DNA of 64,000 nt. Origin: an uncultured Alphaproteobacteria bacterium. Lineage in GTDB: Bacteria; Pseudomonadota; Alphaproteobacteria; Methylaequorales; Methylaequoraceae. Below the pieces are notes generated by a model. The model had not been told where the DNA came from. It saw only the letters and a list, made by a program, of their open reading frames with translations, and made no database searches. The position numbers were made by a program, and so were the translations under genes. The DNA lies in assembly GCA_902526175.1 (NCBI GenBank), contig CABZJY010000003.1:1-64000 (forward strand). Reading direction: 5' to 3'. Of this stretch, positions 58,178 through 64,000 are shown one piece after another. The first letter of the stretch is position 1. Every line of letters starts with the position of its first letter.

Positions 58178-59268
58178 TGATTAAACCATTAATCATTTTA
58201 AAATATATATCCAAAGAAAACTTAGTTTCTCTTGGTGTATTGTTTTTTTTTATTTGTTTTTTATTTTTTGCCATTGATTTAGTAGAACTATTAAGAAGAG
58301 GTGCATCAAAAGATATATCTCTTAAAATTTTAATAAATATTTCACTTTTACATCTTCCAGCATTATTCCCAATTATTTTACCTACAACTTTTTTATTAAG
58401 TACAATGCATACTTTTATGAGACTCAATAAAAATAATGAGCTCAGTATTATTAAAGCTTCTGGAATTTCATTTTGGTTTTTTGTTTTACCTGCAGTATTT
58501 AATGCAATAATGGTTTCACTATTATTTACTCTTCTTTTAAACCCAATATTTAGTCAGATGAATATAAAGTTTAGAACGTACGAAAGTTTATATTTTAAAG
58601 GTAATTCTGGGTTACACACAATTTCACCAACTGGACTATGGTTAAAGGAAATCACAGAAACAAACGAATATGTCATAAATTCATCTCACTATTCAAGCGA
58701 GGAAAAAAAACTGATTAATGTAAAAATTTTTGAATTCGACAGAAATGACAACTTTTTAAGAAGAATAGATGCTTCTGAAGTAGAAATGTTTGATGAAAAA
58801 TGGGATTTGAAAAATGTTTCAGTAGTTGAATTAAATAAAAATCCGAATAATTTTGACCTTATGAGTTTTAAGTTCGATTTAAGTATAGAAAAAATAGAAC
58901 AAAACTTTAGATCAGCAGAAACAATTAGTTTTTGGAAACTTGAAGAATACATAAATAATCTTGAAAATTCCGGCTTCAATGCAAGGCCGCATAGGGTTTA
59001 TCTCAATTATTTGATTTCTTTTCCTCTTCTCTTGATTAGTATGGTACTCCTGGGTACTAAGTTATCAATCTCAATGTATAGAAAAAAAAAAGTTTTTCTT
59101 AATATTTTCTCTGGGCTAGTTTTTGGTGTTTTTTTTCATTTTTTAACTGATGTTTTCAGAACTGTTGGAATTTCAGGCAAGTTGTCAATTTTTATGTCAG
59201 TCTGGGCTATCCCAACAATTTTTATATTAATTTTATTGGGTTATTTAATACACACTGAGGATGGCTAA
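58177..59268 (+). CDS. lptG: LPS export permease LptG
   Basis: YjgP/YjgQ family; ALFPIILPTTFLLSTMHTFMRLNKNNELSIIKASGIS. Confidence 0.9.
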   Translation: MIKPLIILKYISKENLVSLGVLFFFICFLFFAIDLVELLRRGASKDISLKILINISLLHLPALFPIILPTTFLLSTMHTFMRLNKNNELSIIKASGISFWFFVLPAVFNAIMVSLLFTLLLNPIFSQMNIKFRTYESLYFKGNSGLHTISPTGLWLKEITETNEYVINSSHYSSEEKKLINVKIFEFDRNDNFLRRIDASEVEMFDEKWDLKNVSVVELNKNPNNFDLMSFKFDLSIEKIEQNFRSAETISFWKLEEYINNLENSGFNARPHRVYLNYLISFPLLLISMVLLGTKLSISMYRKKKVFLNIFSGLVFGVFFHFLTDVFRTVGISGKLSIFMSVWAIPTIFILILLGYLIHTEDG

Positions 59269-61435
59269 ATTTTATTTATTATTTTATTTTATATTTCTTA
59301 TTTTATCTAAATTTTCTATAGCAGATGAGATAAATAATGTTGAAATTAATGCTGATCAATTTACTCATGATAGAGATAGTAAAAGAATTTTTGCTACTGG
59401 TAACGTTGAAGTAATTGATAAAAAATTTAAAATTTATGCGCAGAATATTTTTTACAATGTTGAAAAAAAAATTATCTCAGGTGAAAAGAACATTAGGGTT
59501 TTTTTAGATGACGGTACAATATTAAAAACAGAAAAGATTATACTTGATGACAAATTTGAAAATGGAAAATTTTCAAAAAGTTATGTTTATTTTCCTGATA
59601 AATTTAATAATTCTGTTAATAGATATGATAGATTAGCTGCAAATTCATATGAAAGAAGACAAGGTGTTTGGGAAACCTTTAGAGGGGCTGTTTTTTCAGC
59701 TTGTGATATTTGTTTTGATAAAAAAAAAAATAAATTTATGGATCCACTGATACAATTAAAATCAAAAAAAATTGTTCATGATATTAATAAACAAACATTT
59801 AGATATTATGACGTATTTCTGGAGTTATCTGGTAAAAAAGTTTTATACTTACCATACTTTAGTCATGCATCTCCAACAGTTAGAAGAAAATCAGGTTTTC
59901 TCGCTCCATCATTCGAGCAAAATAGTTTTTTAGGTAATTCATTTGAGATTCCTTACTATGTTGCTATTAGTAACCAACATGATTTAACATTAAAACCCAG
60001 GTTCAGCACAAAAAGAAATCCTGTTGCTTTTATAGAGCATAGAAAAAACTTTAAAAATGGTGAAATATTTTCTGAGATTAGCGGTACCATTTCTGAACAA
60101 AATGTTAATGTTCTAAAAAAGCGCAAGAATAGAGGTCATGTTTTAAGTAAAGGAAATTTCGATATTAATAATTTTATGAGATTTGCGTATAAAATTCATA
60201 GGTCTACAGATAGAAATTATTTGCAGGCCTACAAATACAATTACGAAGATGTTTTAGATAGCCAATTAAATCTAGAGGCATTTAATAAATTTAACTATTA
60301 TAGAATAAACTCAAGTGCATTCCAGGATTTAAGGCCATCTATTGACAAACAAAAAACACCATTTATTGCTCCCAGAATTTCAGCTAATTTGAACTCTTCT
60401 TTTAATTTGGATAACTGGAATAATAATACAAATATTGAAATTTTGAATATTCAAAGAAATAGTGGTACTCAATTAAATAAATTATTTATTTCTCATAACT
60501 CTTCATACCCATTTTTATTTGCAGATGGTTCTTTCGTAGAACTTGGAATGCATTTAAATATTGGCGGGTATAAAATTCAAAATTATAATGACCCATTAAC
60601 TGGGGTTTTCAAAGAAAATTATTTTAGGTCTCAGATATATCCACAAACGACGTTAAGTATAAGTAAACCTTTTTACAAAATTAATAAAGGTACAAAAAAA
60701 ATTATAGAGCCTAGATTTTTTTTTGTGGGGGGTGCTAACGATGGAAACGATTTGCATATACCAAATGAAGACAGTCAAAATTTTGATCTTGATACTTCAG
60801 ACTTATTTAATAAAAATAGACTACCTGGAACTGATAGAGTTGATAACGGAAGTAGGGTAGATTATGGAATAAATTATGTAAATCAAAATTTAAGTGATAA
60901 TTCGTTAACTTCTGTAAGTATAGGACAAAGTTTTAGACTTAAGAAAGAAGCTTATGCTTCATCAAATAGTGGTTCAAATAATTATTTTTCTAATATTGTT
61001 GGAAATATTAAATTTATGCCATTTAAGAAATTTACATTTAAATCAATGTTTTCGATTAAAAGTAAAAATGGAGCGTTGTCATATGCTGTTTCAGATGCTT
61101 ATATAGGAGATGAGAAAAATAGTTTAACTTTAAGTCATCTTTTAGCCTCAAAAACAGAGGGTATAGAAACTTTAAGTATAGCTAAACGAAATCAAGTTGG
61201 TGCTGGTTTTTCAAGTAGAATAAACGATGAATGGAATTTTAATAGTTCAACTTATTTTGATTTAATCGATAAAATTAAATTTTTAAATTGGAATACTAAG
61301 ATAATTTTTGAAAATGAATGTTTTGGCTTTTCTTTTAATTGGAATAGACAATATACTTATAACAAGGAAAATCCAACCTCAAATAACTTTATGTTTAAAC
61401 TAAGCCTTAAAAAAATTATGGAAAATGACTTATAA
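59261..61435 (+). CDS. lptD: LPS assembly protein LptD
   Basis: N-terminal OstA-like EINADQFTHDRDSKRIFATGNVEVI, YLPYFSHASPTVRRKSGFLAPSF. Confidence 0.92.
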   Translation: MAKFYLLFYFIFLILSKFSIADEINNVEINADQFTHDRDSKRIFATGNVEVIDKKFKIYAQNIFYNVEKKIISGEKNIRVFLDDGTILKTEKIILDDKFENGKFSKSYVYFPDKFNNSVNRYDRLAANSYERRQGVWETFRGAVFSACDICFDKKKNKFMDPLIQLKSKKIVHDINKQTFRYYDVFLELSGKKVLYLPYFSHASPTVRRKSGFLAPSFEQNSFLGNSFEIPYYVAISNQHDLTLKPRFSTKRNPVAFIEHRKNFKNGEIFSEISGTISEQNVNVLKKRKNRGHVLSKGNFDINNFMRFAYKIHRSTDRNYLQAYKYNYEDVLDSQLNLEAFNKFNYYRINSSAFQDLRPSIDKQKTPFIAPRISANLNSSFNLDNWNNNTNIEILNIQRNSGTQLNKLFISHNSSYPFLFADGSFVELGMHLNIGGYKIQNYNDPLTGVFKENYFRSQIYPQTTLSISKPFYKINKGTKKIIEPRFFFVGGANDGNDLHIPNEDSQNFDLDTSDLFNKNRLPGTDRVDNGSRVDYGINYVNQNLSDNSLTSVSIGQSFRLKKEAYASSNSGSNNYFSNIVGNIKFMPFKKFTFKSMFSIKSKNGALSYAVSDAYIGDEKNSLTLSHLLASKTEGIETLSIAKRNQVGAGFSSRINDEWNFNSSTYFDLIDKIKFLNWNTKIIFENECFGFSFNWNRQYTYNKENPTSNNFMFKLSLKKIMENDL

Positions 61436-62657
61436 AATTAAATTTATATTAATCAGTGTACTTTTAATTTGTTTATTCAAAACTAATCAAACATTAAGTC
61501 AACAAAACTTCGAAACTATAATAGGTACTGTAGATGGTGAAGCTGTTACTTCTTATGAATTAAGTCAAAGAATTAAGATTCTTTTGAATACGCTAAATTT
61601 AGAGGACACTATTGGAAACAGGGACAAAGTGAGATCAAATGTACTCCAAAATCTAGTAGATGATAAATTAAAAATCATAGAAGCTCAAAAACATGAATTA
61701 TCGGTTGATGATTATGAATTGAACAATTACATCGAAAACATATTTGGGGTTAAAACAGGAAAACTTGAGGAATTTAAACAATATTTAATAAGTGCTGGAA
61801 TAGACTATGATGTCTTACTTGAACAAGCAAAAGCAGAAATATTATGGAAAAATCTAATTAATGCAAGATTTTCAAGTTTAGTAGTAGTTTCAGAAGACGA
61901 AATAAAAAAAGAAAAAGAGAAATATAAAAATAATGTTGGGATGTTACAATATAATTATTCCGAAATTGTAATTTTAGCTGATAAAAATAATGAAAAAGAA
62001 GCAAAAAAAAAAATTTCTGAAATTAAAATTATGTTGGATAATAAAGCAGGTTTTGAATCGATTGCAGCTAAATTTTCAGATTCTCCATCAAGCCTACAAA
62101 ATGGAAATTTAGGGTGGGTGTTTGCTGATCAAATAAATAAAGAAACTAAAGAAATACTTGATAATATTAGAATTAATGAAGTCTCTAAAATAATAAAATT
62201 TGATAATGGGTTCAAAATTATTAAAAAACACAGTAAGAGGAAGTACGGAAAAAATTACGCTAAAAAGTTAGATATAATAAATTTTTCCTCGCAATTCTTA
62301 AATGATGAATTTAATTTATTTAAAGATAATATTAATAACTGTAATGAAAATTTTGAGAATTATTCAAACATCGAGTCCTTACAATTTTCAAAAATTGAAC
62401 AAGTAAGTCTAGAAGATCTTTCTAGTGAAATTCAGGAAGAAATAGCTGATAAGAAAGTTGGTGAAAAAACTAAAATTTTTGAAAAAGATAATAATTTCTT
62501 TTTCTTTATAGTTTGCAATGTATCTGGCGATGAATTTCAAGAAATTGATGAAAAAATGATTGACAACAAATTGTATTATGAGAAAGTGCAACAATTATCA
62601 AAGACTTATCTGAAGCGTTTAAATAGAAATTCAAATATTAAAATACTCATTAATTAG
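61425..62657 (+). CDS. surA: periplasmic chaperone SurA
   Basis: IIGTVDGEAVTSYELSQRIKIL, FSDSPSSLQNGNLGWV parvulin motif. Confidence 0.9.
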   Translation: MTYKIKFILISVLLICLFKTNQTLSQQNFETIIGTVDGEAVTSYELSQRIKILLNTLNLEDTIGNRDKVRSNVLQNLVDDKLKIIEAQKHELSVDDYELNNYIENIFGVKTGKLEEFKQYLISAGIDYDVLLEQAKAEILWKNLINARFSSLVVVSEDEIKKEKEKYKNNVGMLQYNYSEIVILADKNNEKEAKKKISEIKIMLDNKAGFESIAAKFSDSPSSLQNGNLGWVFADQINKETKEILDNIRINEVSKIIKFDNGFKIIKKHSKRKYGKNYAKKLDIINFSSQFLNDEFNLFKDNINNCNENFENYSNIESLQFSKIEQVSLEDLSSEIQEEIADKKVGEKTKIFEKDNNFFFFIVCNVSGDEFQEIDEKMIDNKLYYEKVQQLSKTYLKRLNRNSNIKILIN

Positions 62658-62660
62658 ATC

Positions 62661-63677
62661 ATGCAAAAAAAAAAACCAATTTGTATTACAATGGGTGAAC
62701 CGTCGGGTATTTCAGCTGAAATAATTATAAAAGTCTGGTATATGAGGGAAAAACTAAACATTTTTCCTTTTTTTGTATTTGATGATCCAGAAAGACTTGA
62801 AAAAATGTCAAATTTTCTAGGAATAAAAGTTCCAATAAAAATAATCAATAATGAATCTGAATCACTTGATATATTTAATAAGTATTTGCCAGTTAAACCC
62901 TTAAGTTCAAAAATTGAATTTCAGTTAGGTGATCCAAATTATAAAAATTCAAAATATGTTTTGGAATCAATTGCCAGTGCAGTTCAATCAGCACTTAGAA
63001 ATAGGGTAAAAGGAGTGATTACTTCTCCAGTTTGCAAAAAAATGTTAATCAAATATGGTTTTAGATATGCTGGACAAACTGAATACATATCTGAAATAGT
63101 TTCAAGAAAAAAAAAAAAAAAATTTAATGAAGTTATGATTTTATCTACAACAAAACCTGTAGATGGATCCTCAAATTTACGTGTTGGGTTAGTTACAACT
63201 CACATACCAATAAAAAATGTCTCAAAAATTGTTACTCAAAACTTACTTGCAAATAAAACAATTAGTTTTGAAAAGACTCTCAGGAGAATTTGGAAAATTA
63301 GGTCTCCCAAAATTGGAATTTGTTCGTTTAATCCTCATGCTGGTGAGTCTGGACTGGTTGGACATGAAGAAATGGATATTATTATTCCAACAATTGAAAA
63401 ACTTAAAAAAAAAATTGATTTATCAGGACCATTAAGTCCTGATTCTTGTTTTTCCAAATTTGCTAGAACAAAATTTGACGGATATATGTGTATTTATCAT
63501 GATCAAGCACTGATACCAGTAAAAACACTTGATTTTCTTCATTCTGTAAATGTAACGGGAGGATTACCAATTATAAGATTATCGCCTGATCATGGACCGG
63601 CATTTGATATCGCTAAACTTAAAAAGGCTAATCCAGGAAGCATGATTGCTTCAATTAATTTGTTAAAAAATATTTAA
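62661..63677 (+). CDS. pdxA: 4-hydroxythreonine-4-phosphate dehydrogenase
   Basis: CITMGEPSGISAEIIIKVW, GYMCIYHDQALIPVKTLDF, LPIIRLSPDHGPAFDIA. Confidence 0.96.
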   Translation: MQKKKPICITMGEPSGISAEIIIKVWYMREKLNIFPFFVFDDPERLEKMSNFLGIKVPIKIINNESESLDIFNKYLPVKPLSSKIEFQLGDPNYKNSKYVLESIASAVQSALRNRVKGVITSPVCKKMLIKYGFRYAGQTEYISEIVSRKKKKKFNEVMILSTTKPVDGSSNLRVGLVTTHIPIKNVSKIVTQNLLANKTISFEKTLRRIWKIRSPKIGICSFNPHAGESGLVGHEEMDIIIPTIEKLKKKIDLSGPLSPDSCFSKFARTKFDGYMCIYHDQALIPVKTLDFLHSVNVTGGLPIIRLSPDHGPAFDIAKLKKANPGSMIASINLLKNI

Positions 63678-63679
63678 TC

Positions 63680-64000
63680 ATGAATAATCATAAATTTATT
63701 ATTAAAAAAAGATTTGGTCAAAACTTTCTTAATAACGAAAATATTTTAAAAAAAATTGTTTCCATATCTAATCTCAAAAACAAAAATATAATTGAGATTG
63801 GCCCAGGAAAAGGAGCTTTAACAAAGCATATAATAGCACAAGAGCCTAAGTCACTTTTTCTTATTGAAAAAGATAAATCACTTAAATCCTATCTAGAAAA
63901 TTTAAATCACAAAAAAGAATTACAATTAAAAATTATTTTTGATGACGTATTAAAAGTTAATCTATCAGAAATCACACCAAACAAAAAATCAATTATTATT
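63680..64000 (+). CDS. rsmA: 16S rRNA dimethyladenosine transferase, truncated by window edge
   Basis: MNNHKFIIKKRFGQNFLNNENILKKIVSISNLKNKNIIEIGPGKGALTKHII. Confidence 0.94.
   Translation, partial: MNNHKFIIKKRFGQNFLNNENILKKIVSISNLKNKNIIEIGPGKGALTKHIIAQEPKSLFLIEKDKSLKSYLENLNHKKELQLKIIFDDVLKVNLSEITPNKKSIII

Overview
This 64 kb window is AT-rich chromosome from what looks like a streamlined alphaproteobacterium; the taxon is inferred from gene content and order only. It is very gene-dense. Housekeeping blocks include rpsU, pntAA-AB-B, pyk, gatCAB, pyrBC-plsY-topA, aspS, purMN, ndk-holC-pepA and lptFG-lptD-surA-pdxA-rsmA. Two tRNAs were read by eye (Val-GAC and Ser-GCT). Four CDS missing from the ORF track were also recovered: partial rpsU, rpmJ, a DUF2256 protein and an aa3-oxidase subunit IV-like peptide. 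The accessory interest lies in three places. (1) A ~17.6 kb flagellar region (13.3-30.9 kb) has a gammaproteobacterial-style layout (flhA-flhF-flhG-fliA divergent from flgP-flgT-LysM-flgA-flgM), four sigma54-type -24/-12 promoters, a 1261-aa FlgE, a detached flgG-like gene, and an E/K-rich protein plus lipoprotein of unknown function. (2) A photolyase operon (32.5-35.9 kb) contains a class I photolyase, a PhrB/FeS-BCP-like photolyase whose Fe-S cysteine motif looks lost, a DCC/DUF393 protein and a DUF2256 protein. (3) There are several sequence-level oddities: a likely ATT start codon on purM, interlocking stop codons at convergent gene pairs, and 16-17 nt poly-A tracts inside genes. I saw no CRISPR array, transposase, prophage or recognisable defence system. 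Nothing here is proven to be a new system; the best candidates are the flagellar extras and the apparently cluster-less PhrB-like photolyase in its operon.
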